Positions 1-7,778 of a DNA stretch of 25,793 nucleotides are shown piece after piece. The stretch is from JBHIET01 sp046760785 (GTDB lineage Bacteria > Chloroflexota > Anaerolineae > B4-G1). The position numbers were made by a program, and so were the translations under genes. The notes under the pieces are model-generated. The model saw only the letters and a program-made list of their open reading frames with translations, was not told the origin of the DNA and searched no databases. The stretch spans positions 1 to 25,793 of the forward strand of contig JBHIET010000047.1 of NCBI GenBank assembly GCA_046760785.1, in the 5' to 3' direction. The stretch's first letter is position 1; every line of letters begins with the position of its first letter.

Positions 1-1615
1 AATCGCTAATGAACCTGTGGGCCGTCAACAACCAGCGCCCGTTTGGGGAAAGGTGAGCCCCGCTAGGGTTCCGACTGGCCGATACGATCAGTCCCACCTC
101 GCATCCTTCCACCACGTCCAGGTGGTTGATCTTCCAGGTGCGCAGAGGCGGCACGTAACGCCACAACCCACTGAGGTTGCAACACACCCACGCCATCATC
201 AACACCGCTCCCACCACTACAATACACCGCCCCAGTTGCCGGTATCGTCTCTTGACAGTTACTCCTGCCACACCTGCCAATGCGACCGCCGCCAGCGGCA
301 ATACCGTCGCCATACTGCGCACGGCAGGCCCCGGCCACGCACTGCCCGTCCCCTCGCCCGAGGCCGTCTCCTCCAGGACAAACGCCAGCCCCACCCGGCG
401 CCCGGCGTAACCGCTCAGGTCTAGCCCGACCTGGGTCCAATCGGAGACAGGTTCCGTGACGGTCAACACGGGACGCCAGGTCAGTTCGTCGTCCGCAGTG
501 ACCCGCACCTGTCCCACGCTCCCCTCCGGCAGAGCAAAGCGCTGCCAGAAGGTCAGCGTCGGGGAAACCGCGTCCGTCAAATCCAGTTGGTCCACCAGGA
601 TCAGGGCCGAGTCGTCCTCGGATCCCCACCAGGCGCTCGTGCCGCTGTGAGCCGTCGTCGTGACCGGCTGCCAACCGTTGACCGCCCGCCAGTTGGCCTC
701 AGGTTCCTCCATGTCGTCGTCGAAGGGCAGGGAATGCACCACCGGCGGGATGGCTTCCCACGCGGCCAAGTCGTCCAGCCACCAGTTCCCGCCGCCGGGC
801 ACGTCCAGCCGGCAGTGCAGATGGATCATCTGGCCGGCATACTCGCTCAGGTCGGCCTCCACCCGCTGCCAGGTGCCCTCCGTCGCGCCGGCCGTCGTGA
901 GCGTCAGCCACGTCGTCCCATCCGGCGAGACCTCGACGGCACCCGCGGCCCCGTCCCCTTCGAGAAGATGCCAGAAGGAAAGCCTCGGCGTGGTGGCCTC
1001 CCACAGGTCGAGCTGCCCGGCCAGTGTCAGCGCGCTGCCGTCCTGGCTGGCCCCCCAACTATGCTCTCCGCCGTGCAGCGTGCCGGTCACCACCGCCCAG
1101 TCGCCCGTTCCCTCCCACTTGCACCAGCCCTCCACGTCGTCCTCGAAGGGCAGCCCGAAGAGCGACGGAGGCTCCATCACCGTCACCCACAGCCCGTCCT
1201 CGGCCAGCCATAAGGCGCGCTCGCCGCCGAGCACCTGAAAGCGAGCGCCCTCGGCGAACTGGCCCACGTTCTCGATGAACATCAGCGGTGAACTCCGCCA
1301 GGCCGCCGTCGTCCGGGTCGAGGCGCGGGGATGAGACACACCCGCTGCCTGGTCAACGAAGGCGCTGGCAGGGCTGCCCTGGGCCTCACCCTTCCAAGCT
1401 ACGGCAGACCACTCCGTCGAAGACCTGGTCAGGGTGGAACGGTGGAGGGCCACCGGCGCTTCCCCCGGCAGGGAAGGCGAAGCCGGCCGGGCCGGCGCTG
1501 GTGCGTGAGATTCCTGTGCGGGTGCAGCCGTCGCCAGCAGCGGCGACCAGGCCAGCAGCAACGCGACGACCACCGCGCCCCACAGCGACCTGAGTACACA
1601 GCACCGCGTCTTCAT
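1..1615 (-). CDS. Secreted/membrane-anchored multidomain protein with tandem jelly-roll-like repeats (C-terminus beyond window)
   Basis: The frame is open from ATG 1615 to the left edge (538 codons) with no stop, so the gene is truncated by the window. Residues 1-31 form a signal peptide (basic start, then VVVALLLAWSPLLATA). About residues 113-148 resemble the start of the secreted FIENVGQF domain (PLMFIENVGQF, then ALWLAEDGLWVTV). Two related beta-sandwich-like repeats follow, about 155-262 and 266-410. Both show LPF(E/D)DD, SAWWGS or HSWGAS, a TWQRVEADLSEYAGQ or WTQVGLDLSGYAGR strand, and the pattern of immune-inhibitor-A/MAM-like adhesive modules. The second repeat lacks the WWLDD ending seen in the first. 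Two hydrophobic segments (about 435-454 and 463-480) come next. The visible end, GAHLSPNGRWLLTA, looks like the first blade of a WD40/PD40 beta-propeller. Probably extracytoplasmic, function unknown. Family assignment is from motif memory. Confidence 0.75.
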   Translation of the reverse strand, partial: MKTRCCVLRSLWGAVVVALLLAWSPLLATAAPAQESHAPAPARPASPSLPGEAPVALHRSTLTRSSTEWSAVAWKGEAQGSPASAFVDQAAGVSHPRASTRTTAAWRSSPLMFIENVGQFAEGARFQVLGGERALWLAEDGLWVTVMEPPSLFGLPFEDDVEGWCKWEGTGDWAVVTGTLHGGEHSWGASQDGSALTLAGQLDLWEATTPRLSFWHLLEGDGAAGAVEVSPDGTTWLTLTTAGATEGTWQRVEADLSEYAGQMIHLHCRLDVPGGGNWWLDDLAAWEAIPPVVHSLPFDDDMEEPEANWRAVNGWQPVTTTAHSGTSAWWGSEDDSALILVDQLDLTDAVSPTLTFWQRFALPEGSVGQVRVTADDELTWRPVLTVTEPVSDWTQVGLDLSGYAGRRVGLAFVLEETASGEGTGSAWPGPAVRSMATVLPLAAVALAGVAGVTVKRRYRQLGRCIVVVGAVLMMAWVCCNLSGLWRYVPPLRTWKINHLDVVEGCEVGLIVSASRNPSGAHLSPNGRWLLTAHRFISD

Positions 1616-1647
1616 CACACCTCTCACTTCGAACGCACTGCTCACTA

Positions 1648-1676
1648 ATTATACCCTCGGCAGCCCAAACTCGCAA
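1648..1676 (-). promoter_or_regulatory. Sigma-70-like promoter for the secreted multidomain protein
   Basis: On the minus strand TTGCGA (1676-1671) is followed after 17 bases by a perfect TATAAT (1653-1648). The predicted start is about 1641, giving a leader of roughly 25 bases before ATG 1615. GAGGTG lies just upstream of that ATG. Confidence 0.6.
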
Positions 1677-1701
1677 TGCTAGACAGGTGGACGTTCCAGG
1701 T

Positions 1702-2073
1702 TCAGGCCATAGCGTGCTCGAGGAAAGCCAGCGTTCTATCCACAACCTCCTGGGGCGTCAATTCGTCGGTGTGGATGTAGAGATCCGCGTGTTGCCGTGC
1801 GTGGCGTAGCCGGTGCGCCAGTGCGGCCCACCAGTCTGCTCCGGCATCGCTGGGCCGGCGCTGGCAAGCAACCTCCCAGGAGACGTCCAGATAGATGAGC
1901 AAGTCGGGTTGGGTGATGCGTTGCCACATTGCGGGCACGTGGGAGTGCTCCTGCGCCACCTCGTGGACGTTGTACCCGCGCTCCCGTAGCGCCCACACGA
2001 GCAGCGTTTTGCCCGATCCGCACGGGCCGACGACGGCGATCAGCGGATGTTCTTCCTGTTCGGCCTGTCTCAC
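1702..2073 (-). CDS. Small P-loop NTPase / kinase-like protein
   Basis: A 123-residue protein if translation starts at GTG 2073; that GTG overlaps the TGA of the upstream RCK gene (GTGA), which is why this start is preferred over the in-frame GTG at 2115. Residues 16-23 are a Walker A loop, GPCGSGKT. A strand LLIYLDVS follows about 35 residues later, and an arginine-rich segment (CQRRPS ... LAHRLRHARQHAD) is where nucleotide kinases keep their lid. The C-terminal TPQEVVDRTLAFLE helix resembles those of small nucleoside or dephospho-CoA-type kinases. The substrate cannot be told. It is the last gene of the yajC-phosphatase-RCK operon and should be translationally coupled to the RCK gene. Confidence 0.7.
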   Translation of the reverse strand: MRQAEQEEHPLIAVVGPCGSGKTLLVWALRERGYNVHEVAQEHSHVPAMWQRITQPDLLIYLDVSWEVACQRRPSDAGADWWAALAHRLRHARQHADLYIHTDELTPQEVVDRTLAFLEHAMA

Positions 2074-3218
2074 CGGCTTGGAGGTTTCTCTCTGGACAAC
2101 AGGCGCGCCAGCCACGAGCGGCGACGCGGGCTGCCACTCTCTCCTCGAGAAGAATCGGCTTGCTCGCCACTCATCTCACGCAGGCGGGCCAGCGATTCCA
2201 GTGAAGCGAGAACTCCCAGACAATCGCCAGCGCGGGTGACGACATCGGGGGCCGGGTGTGGATCAAGACCATCTGGCCCTTTGTGCAGGGCAACCGTGAC
2301 GTCGAGCTCCTTCTCTATCTGGGCGATGGTGTATCCTTCCAGTGCCGAGCCTGCCCGAACTGTAACCCGCGCTGCATTCATCAATACATCCTCCATGTAA
2401 AACGAATAATCAATCTGAGCCCGTGTGGCGGCGGCAGCGAAGATAGGGGCAGCCAGTGCTGAGGTGCTGAAGGCAGTGTAGATGCCAAACCCTCGTTCCA
2501 CTCTCTCCGCCAGTTGCGCGTCGAACATGCGCAGCACCACCTTGATGCCCGGATTGAGCTCCCTGGCGTCGAGCGCGATGTCCAGGTTGGTCAGATCGTC
2601 CTCGGTGCAGACGACGATGGCGCACGCTTCCCGCACGCTGGCTTTCTCCAGCATCTCCTGCTGCCGGGCGTCGCCCAGCAACACCGGCACGTCCATCTGG
2701 CTTATCTCCCCCAGGAACGTGCATTCGGGGTTGCGTTCGATGCCAACGACCTCTTCTCCCAGGCGGAGCAGCTCTTTCACGACTCGGTAGCCGATCTTCC
2801 CCAGGCCACAGACGACGATGTGGTCACGGTAGGTTGAAGCGATAGCCACTTTCCAAGCCTCCTTTCGCTCGCGACGGTTGAACAGCGCCACGCCGAAGCG
2901 CAAGACCCCATCGGCGACGACGGCCAGTCCGATAAAGGGGACAGCGATGAACAGGATTTGTAGGCCGGGTGCTCTGGGAAACGGCAGAACGGTTTCCAGG
3001 AAGATGAGCTTGAAGGTAGCGTGCAATGCTTCGGCCCAACCGATCCGCTGCCCGGTTTCGGGATAGAGGTAGAAGAAGCGCAAGGCCAGGGTGCCGCCAC
3101 ACAGGAGCGTGGCGAAAGCGAATAGAGAGACGTGAAACTGGCGCACCAATACCTGCGTATCGCGCCACAGGGCTCGCAGGTAGCGGCGGGGATGACGAGA
3201 CTGCATCCTACACCTCAT
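2070..3218 (-). CDS. RCK/TrkA-type membrane protein with a channel-like but filterless pore region
   Basis: A 382-residue protein. Residues about 28-52 and 85-112 are hydrophobic and arranged like the two helices of a small ion channel. The loop between them reads LIFLETVLPFPRAP, where potassium channels carry TVGYGD. Residues about 130-250 are a TrkA_N/RCK Rossmann domain (DHIVVCGLGKIGYRV with GxGxxG, and an acidic IERNPE after strand 2). About 290-350 form a TrkA_C-like domain. The tail from about 352 is Ser/Arg-rich (SPRRRSWLARLLSREK). Start ATG 3218 overlaps the stop of the upstream phosphatase (ATGA), and its own TGA overlaps the GTG of the next gene. Probably a nucleotide-sensing membrane protein; whether it conducts ions is unclear because the selectivity motif is missing. 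Confidence 0.8.
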   Translation of the reverse strand: MRCRMQSRHPRRYLRALWRDTQVLVRQFHVSLFAFATLLCGGTLALRFFYLYPETGQRIGWAEALHATFKLIFLETVLPFPRAPGLQILFIAVPFIGLAVVADGVLRFGVALFNRRERKEAWKVAIASTYRDHIVVCGLGKIGYRVVKELLRLGEEVVGIERNPECTFLGEISQMDVPVLLGDARQQEMLEKASVREACAIVVCTEDDLTNLDIALDARELNPGIKVVLRMFDAQLAERVERGFGIYTAFSTSALAAPIFAAAATRAQIDYSFYMEDVLMNAARVTVRAGSALEGYTIAQIEKELDVTVALHKGPDGLDPHPAPDVVTRAGDCLGVLASLESLARLREMSGEQADSSRGESGSPRRRSWLARLLSREKPPSR

Positions 3219-3919
3219 AAGGGGAGCCTGAGCGCCAGGCGGCGCACACCATCGCTCGCGCGGTCCACAATACGCAGCACAAGCACGCTGATGTCGTCGC
3301 GGGGCCGTCCCTCGTCCAATGCCATTGCCCGCTCAAGCAGATTATCGGCCAATTGCTGGGCGCTCGCATCGCCCCCGGCCGTCAGTTCACGTACCGCTGC
3401 CGGGACGTCGAAGACCTGGCTTGAGCGTGCTCCGGCCATCTCCAAACCGTCCGTGTAGACCACGACCACAGTCCCGGCGTCCAGCGGCAACTCGGTAATC
3501 TGCGGCTTGGTGCCGCGTCGCACGCCGACCGGCTCTGACGGCTCGTCGAGCAGCCGCAACCTGCCGTCGGGAGTGGCGATGATGGTAGGACAGTGACTGT
3601 TACGCGAAAGCACCAGCGTGCTGGAAGTCAGGTCTACCGAGAGGATGTTGAGCGTGGCTGAGACTTTGCCGCCTTTGTAGGTGTAAAGATAGTCGTGGGC
3701 CGCCCGGGCCGCCGCCCCATCGCGCACTCCTTCGGCCAGTTCAGAGACCGCCTTGCGGGCTACGAGGTTACTGATGGCTTTGGCTGCCCGCCCCGAACGC
3801 TGGCCGTCTACCAGCACAAAGGAAAGGCCACCTTGAGGACGCTCAATCATTTCCAACGTGTCCCCACTCTCGCTGGTGGCCCACTTGCCCACCTTGGCAA
3901 CAGCGACCTCAATTTCCAT
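3215..3919 (-). CDS. SpoIIE/PP2C-type serine phosphatase
   Basis: A 234-residue, single-domain protein of the SpoIIE (PPM) phosphatase family. The visible landmarks are LSFVLVDGQRSGRAAKA near residue 35 (metal-binding Asp, with QRSG where the family usually has MGHG), a central strand LVLSRNSHCPTIIATPDG, VVVVYTDGLEMAG with the second Asp, and the terminal RPRDDISVLVLRI with paired Asp. It lacks PAS, GAF or receiver domains, so partner proteins must supply regulation. It lies 20 bp after yajC and overlaps the RCK gene by four bases, so it probably shares their transcript and may act on a phosphoprotein controlling the membrane partner (inference). The family is clear; the substrate is unknown. 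Confidence 0.85.
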   Translation of the reverse strand: MEIEVAVAKVGKWATSESGDTLEMIERPQGGLSFVLVDGQRSGRAAKAISNLVARKAVSELAEGVRDGAAARAAHDYLYTYKGGKVSATLNILSVDLTSSTLVLSRNSHCPTIIATPDGRLRLLDEPSEPVGVRRGTKPQITELPLDAGTVVVVYTDGLEMAGARSSQVFDVPAAVRELTAGGDASAQQLADNLLERAMALDEGRPRDDISVLVLRIVDRASDGVRRLALRLPL

Positions 3920-3939
3920 TTGACAGGTTAGATCGCGTA

Positions 3940-4206
3940 TCAGGAAGAGGCGAGTGTGCGGCTGATGGCGGCCAACACAACCCGCATCTCTATTCCGGGC
4001 GCGATTTCGACGCGGGCGCGGTTTTCCTCGGCGCTGAAATACGTCAGTCTGCCAATGATCCCGCCGACTGTCATGACTTCGTCGCCCACGCTCAGTTTGG
4101 CCATCTGTTTCTGCCGTCGCCGCCGAGCCTGGTACTGCGGCCAGAACATAAGCGCGCCCAATATGACGAGGCCAATGACCAAAATGGCAATTTGCTGATT
4201 GTCCAC
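3940..4206 (-). CDS. yajC: YajC, Sec translocase accessory subunit
   Basis: An 88-residue YajC protein. One N-terminal membrane helix (IAILVIGLVILGALMFWP) is followed by PQYQARRRRQKQMAKLSVGDEVMTVGGIIG, the family signature, and a short beta domain (RVEIAPGIEMRVVLAAI). YajC binds SecDF/SecYEG in the inner membrane. GTG 4206 is chosen as the start because AGGAGT (4218-4213) lies six bases upstream; an in-frame GTG at 4224 has no such site. SecD and SecF are not adjacent. The gene leads a leftward operon with a phosphatase, an RCK protein and a P-loop NTPase, an unusual setting for yajC. Confidence 0.93.
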   Translation of the reverse strand: MDNQQIAILVIGLVILGALMFWPQYQARRRRQKQMAKLSVGDEVMTVGGIIGRLTYFSAEENRARVEIAPGIEMRVVLAAISRTLASS

Positions 4207-4299
4207 TTTTGCACTCCTGTTCACTCGGATATGGTTAATTCGTACTCATTCCAGGCTTCTGGGCTCTGGCAAATTTGGGATCGTGGGGAGAATGGCCCA

Positions 4300-4321
4300 A
4301 GAAACCCGTTAACGGGTTTCT
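4300..4321. promoter_or_regulatory. Perfect 22-bp palindrome between divergent genes
   Basis: The half-sites AGAAACCCGTT and AACGGGTTTCT form a perfect dyad. It lies downstream of the predicted leftward promoter, in the leader of the yajC transcript, and upstream of both promoter -35 boxes as seen from the rightward gene. It could be an operator or an RNA hairpin in the yajC leader. It is not followed by a clear T-run on either strand, so a simple terminator is less likely. Confidence 0.6.
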
Positions 4322-4340
4322 GCCAAACTCCAGCAGGCTC

Positions 4341-4369
4341 ATTATACTCATGTTGGGGGGGTAAGCAAA
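4341..4369 (-). promoter_or_regulatory. Possible leftward promoter for the yajC operon
   Basis: A perfect TATAAT lies at 4346-4341 on the minus strand, with a weak TTTGCT 17 bases upstream (4369-4364). The predicted start near 4334 gives a leader of about 125 bases that contains the 22-bp palindrome. The -35 match is poor, so this is moderate evidence only. Confidence 0.4.
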
Positions 4370-4371
4370 GT

Positions 4372-4400
4372 TTGAACTTATTCCCACGGTGTGCTATAAT
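4372..4400 (+). promoter_or_regulatory. Sigma-70-like promoter for the histidine kinase-ychF operon
   Basis: TTGAAC (4372-4377), a 17-base spacer and a perfect TATAAT (4395-4400). The predicted start is about 4407. GAGG at 4424-4427 is a plausible ribosome site for ATG 4436. Confidence 0.75.
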
Positions 4401-4435
4401 TTCTTAAAATGAAGGCTCAAAGATGAGGCATTCCT

Positions 4436-7400
4436 ATGATTTTTGAATTACCCTGGACCAAGGTAGCCTTCCTTACACCTGAAATCTGGGAATATCCCGT
4501 CCTGGCATTCTACGTGCTCGTGGCAGTCGCGCTTCTAATCTATAGCCGGCGGGACTTCGATTTCAAGAGGTGGGGCTGGCACCGTCTTCTCCTGCTTCTG
4601 GGTCTACTGGTGGCCCCCCTGTTGGCGGCTGTGTTTCAGGTTCCAGCACCTTTCTTCGCACCCAAGAACCTGTTGCCACCTCCAAACGTTCCTGCTGACA
4701 CTCCTGAGCCATTTGCGTCGCTGCTGGCACTGCCGGTTGTTGTCGCCGGGGCCTGGTTGGGCGCAGGGCCAGCGTTGCTGGTAGGACTGGTCAGCGGAAT
4801 CTTGCGCGCCGGGATGACAACTCGCGGCCTCACCGATCCTTTCCATTTTGCCTTCTTTGGTTTCCTGGTCGGGTTCTTTCTGCGCCAGGGCTATCGAGGC
4901 CGTCTGTCACTCATCGTGCGCCAGCCTCTCATCGCGGGACCGCTGGCGATGCTGCTCGCATCACCACTATTGCTACTGTCGGTTTTCGCTCACACGGCTG
5001 ATTCGGGGTTGGCGGGGCTCGATTATGCAGTAACCTTGACAGGAGCGAATCTTATCCCCGCGCTACTGGGAAGTCTCGCGGCGGCCATTGTTGTACAGGT
5101 AGCCTACCAGCTCTCACCCCGCCTGCGCCCTGTTCGTGTGGCGCACCAATCTCCCCCCTATATTCGTACCCTGAACCGCAGGCTGCTTTTTCTATTTGTG
5201 CCTCTAATCCTGGTCATGACCATTGCGTTGGTCTATGCTGTGACGGAAACGACCCTCAGCGTGGCGACTCAGGAAGCGGTGGACGAGATGGCGCGGGATG
5301 CCCACAGTGCCGCCGAGGACATCCCCTACTTCATCCACACCGGCCAGGGGCTGCTGGAGGAATTCGCTAACGATGAGAGGTTACAGCAGGGCGATCCCGC
5401 TATGTTGGAGGAGCGTCTGCGCGGCGATTTGCGGACGGTGGTGTTCTTCGACCAATTGATCCTTTTTGACTCAAGCGGGCAGTGGCTGGCGATGTACCCC
5501 CCGGAACAAGCCGGCGTCCCAGAGTTGACAGACCAGGAGAAGATGCTCCTGCAGCGCGTGCGCGAGAGTGGGGCGACGCAGATCAGTACCGTGCACCGCC
5601 TGCAAGACGAAACCATCCTTTCATTCCTCGTACCCATGGGAGGCCAAGAGGCCGGTGACAGCTTCGGGGCGTTGCTGGGGCGTACCCAACTGGACATCAA
5701 TCCGGTGCTCAATCGAGTGCTGGCGAGCCTCCAGTGGACCCGGGCGCGTGGCGAGGGGTTTGTGATTGACAAGGAAGGACGCATTGTCGCCCATTCCGAT
5801 CCTGACATGCTCCTCACCGAGTGGCACGTGGACGAGGACAGCCCCCGCATCACTACCGTGCTGCGAGGCTGGGCCTACGAGAGCCGTAACCCCAAAGACA
5901 ACACACGCGAGTTGGTCTACTACTTGCCTGCAGAGGGATATCCATGGGCGGTGGTGATCCGCCTCCCTTATGAGATCGTGCTGGAGCAAGCCACCAAGAT
6001 CGCCACCCCCTTGCTCCTTCTCCAGGCTCTGCTGGGAGGTGGGTTGGTGATTGTCATCCCACTTGTCACTGGTTGGTTGACCAGGCCGCTCACGCAGTTG
6101 GCTGCCGCTGCCGACCGCATCGCCGAGGGGGACCTTACGCAGCCAGTGCAGGTACCTGGCGACGACGAGGTGGCACGGGTAGGGCACGCATTCGAGGGCA
6201 TGCGCGTGCGTTTGAAAGACCGTTTGGATGATCTTTCGCTGCTGCTCCAGATCAGCCAGGCGGTCTCGGCGACACTGGAGTTGCCCAAGGGGATGCCGTT
6301 CATCCTGGAAGGGGCACTCAAGGCGACCAACGCACAGGTGGCTCGCATTGTGCTCCTTTCGGCTGGCGGTGCACCCCAGATGGTGATGGCACGGGGGGAG
6401 CCGCGTGAGGGGTTGGGAGCGCTCGACCGCGTACTCGCCACAGCAGCCCAGGATCTGGAGCATCCCCTTATCGTGGAGAATCTGGCTCGAGCCAAGACGT
6501 TGGCCGAGCCCGAGGTGCTGGAAGGACCAGTCAAAGCTGTCATCGCACTGCCTGTGCGCACCAAAGACCGGGTGACGGCCGTGATGTGGATAGGGTATGG
6601 CGAAGTTCGCCAGTTCGAGGCCTCAGAAGTTGACCTGCTCTCCACACTGTCCAGCCAGACAGCCGTGCTGGTGGAGAACGCCCGCCTGTTCCAGGCCGCG
6701 GAGGGCGGGCGGCGGCGGCTGGCGGCGATCCTGACCAGCACTACCGATGCCGTTCTGGTCACCGATCGCGATGATCGTCTCCTGCTGGTCAACCCGGCTG
6801 CCGAGCGGGCCTTTGATGTCGCAGCCGACGTGGTCGTGGGCCAAAAGATCAGTGAGGCTGAACTGGCCCCTGCGCTGGTACGGGTCTTCGAGGAGCCTCT
6901 GCTGGAGAGCGAGGCGTTGGCCGAGGAGGTCCCCCTCCCCGATGGTCGGACGCTGTACGCCAGTGTTTCGACCATCTTGAGTGCCGATGGTGAGCGTATT
7001 GGCCGCGTCGCTGTGATGCGTGACATCACCCACTTCAAGGAACTGGATGAGATGAAGTCCGAGTTCGTGGCGACAGTCTCGCACGACTTGCGCGCGCCAC
7101 TGACGTTTATGCGTGGCTACGCGACCATGCTCCCCATGGTGGGCGAACTCAGCGATAAGCAAAGTGAATATGTGGAGAAGATCCTGCACGGCGTCGGGCA
7201 GATGGGTGGATTGATTGACGATCTGCTCAACTTGGGGCGCATCGAGGCCGGCATAGGACTGGAGCGCAAGCCATGTCACTTGGGAGCAATCCTGGTCGAA
7301 GCGGTAGATGGAATGCGGGCTCTGGCATCGGCTAAGGGACTCACCCTGCGGCTGGAGCCGGCTGAGGGAATGGCAGTGGTCGCGGGCGACGCGGCACTGC

Positions 7401-7753
7401 TGCGCCAGGCGGTCACCAACCTGGTGGATAATGCGATCAAGTACACTCCCAGCGGCGGCATCGTGACGGTGGGATTATCGGTGCGTGAAGACCAGGCCGT
7501 GATCCGCGTCGCCGACACAGGTATCGGCATCGCGCCAGACGATCAGGTGCGACTGTTCGAGAAATTCTACCGCATCAAACGACGCGACACAGCGGACGTC
7601 CCGGGAACCGGCCTAGGGCTGGCAATCGTCAAGTCCATCGTCGAACGGCACGGTGGAAAGGTTTGGGTGGAGAGCGAACTGGACAAGGGGAGCACGTTTT
7701 ACATCATTCTGCCTCCGGGCGAGATAGATGGGATGGAGCGGTTAGAGGCATAG
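4436..7753 (+). CDS. Large membrane sensor histidine kinase (multi-TM, Cache-like, HAMP, GAF, PAS, HisKA, HATPase)
   Basis: A 1105-residue orphan sensor kinase. Residues 1-235 contain about six membrane helices that could form a sensing or transport-like module. Another helix at about 252-275 is followed by an extracytoplasmic Cache-like domain to about 518, then a helix at about 520-545 and a HAMP linker (LTRPLTQLAAAADRIAEGDL). GAF spans about 600-755 and PAS about 757-870 (TTDAVLVTDRDDRLLLVNPAAE). HisKA has VSHDLRAPLTFMRGY with phospho-acceptor His883. The HATPase domain has LVDNAIKYTP (Asn999), VADTGIGIAPDD, LFEKFYRIKR and GTGLGLAIVKSIVERHGG. No receiver domain or response regulator is next to it. 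ychF follows after 25 bases, so the two are probably cotranscribed. The kinase call is firm; the signal and partner are unknown. Confidence 0.93.
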   Translation: MIFELPWTKVAFLTPEIWEYPVLAFYVLVAVALLIYSRRDFDFKRWGWHRLLLLLGLLVAPLLAAVFQVPAPFFAPKNLLPPPNVPADTPEPFASLLALPVVVAGAWLGAGPALLVGLVSGILRAGMTTRGLTDPFHFAFFGFLVGFFLRQGYRGRLSLIVRQPLIAGPLAMLLASPLLLLSVFAHTADSGLAGLDYAVTLTGANLIPALLGSLAAAIVVQVAYQLSPRLRPVRVAHQSPPYIRTLNRRLLFLFVPLILVMTIALVYAVTETTLSVATQEAVDEMARDAHSAAEDIPYFIHTGQGLLEEFANDERLQQGDPAMLEERLRGDLRTVVFFDQLILFDSSGQWLAMYPPEQAGVPELTDQEKMLLQRVRESGATQISTVHRLQDETILSFLVPMGGQEAGDSFGALLGRTQLDINPVLNRVLASLQWTRARGEGFVIDKEGRIVAHSDPDMLLTEWHVDEDSPRITTVLRGWAYESRNPKDNTRELVYYLPAEGYPWAVVIRLPYEIVLEQATKIATPLLLLQALLGGGLVIVIPLVTGWLTRPLTQLAAAADRIAEGDLTQPVQVPGDDEVARVGHAFEGMRVRLKDRLDDLSLLLQISQAVSATLELPKGMPFILEGALKATNAQVARIVLLSAGGAPQMVMARGEPREGLGALDRVLATAAQDLEHPLIVENLARAKTLAEPEVLEGPVKAVIALPVRTKDRVTAVMWIGYGEVRQFEASEVDLLSTLSSQTAVLVENARLFQAAEGGRRRLAAILTSTTDAVLVTDRDDRLLLVNPAAERAFDVAADVVVGQKISEAELAPALVRVFEEPLLESEALAEEVPLPDGRTLYASVSTILSADGERIGRVAVMRDITHFKELDEMKSEFVATVSHDLRAPLTFMRGYATMLPMVGELSDKQSEYVEKILHGVGQMGGLIDDLLNLGRIEAGIGLERKPCHLGAILVEAVDGMRALASAKGLTLRLEPAEGMAVVAGDAALLRQAVTNLVDNAIKYTPSGGIVTVGLSVREDQAVIRVADTGIGIAPDDQVRLFEKFYRIKRRDTADVPGTGLGLAIVKSIVERHGGKVWVESELDKGSTFYIILPPGEIDGMERLEA

Positions 7754-7778
7754 CTCGCAATAGAAAGCGAGGTGCTGC

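Noticed and set aside
63..674. Minus-strand open frame of about 200 codons near the left edge
   Set aside because: Its protein is Gly/Arg-rich and low in hydrophobic order. The neighbouring minus frame is open from 1615 to the edge and has a signal peptide and repeats, so it is the real gene.
2480..2500. GFG triplet in the RCK protein as a possible selectivity filter
   Set aside because: It lies in ERGFGIYTAFS within the cytoplasmic RCK part, far from the membrane helices.
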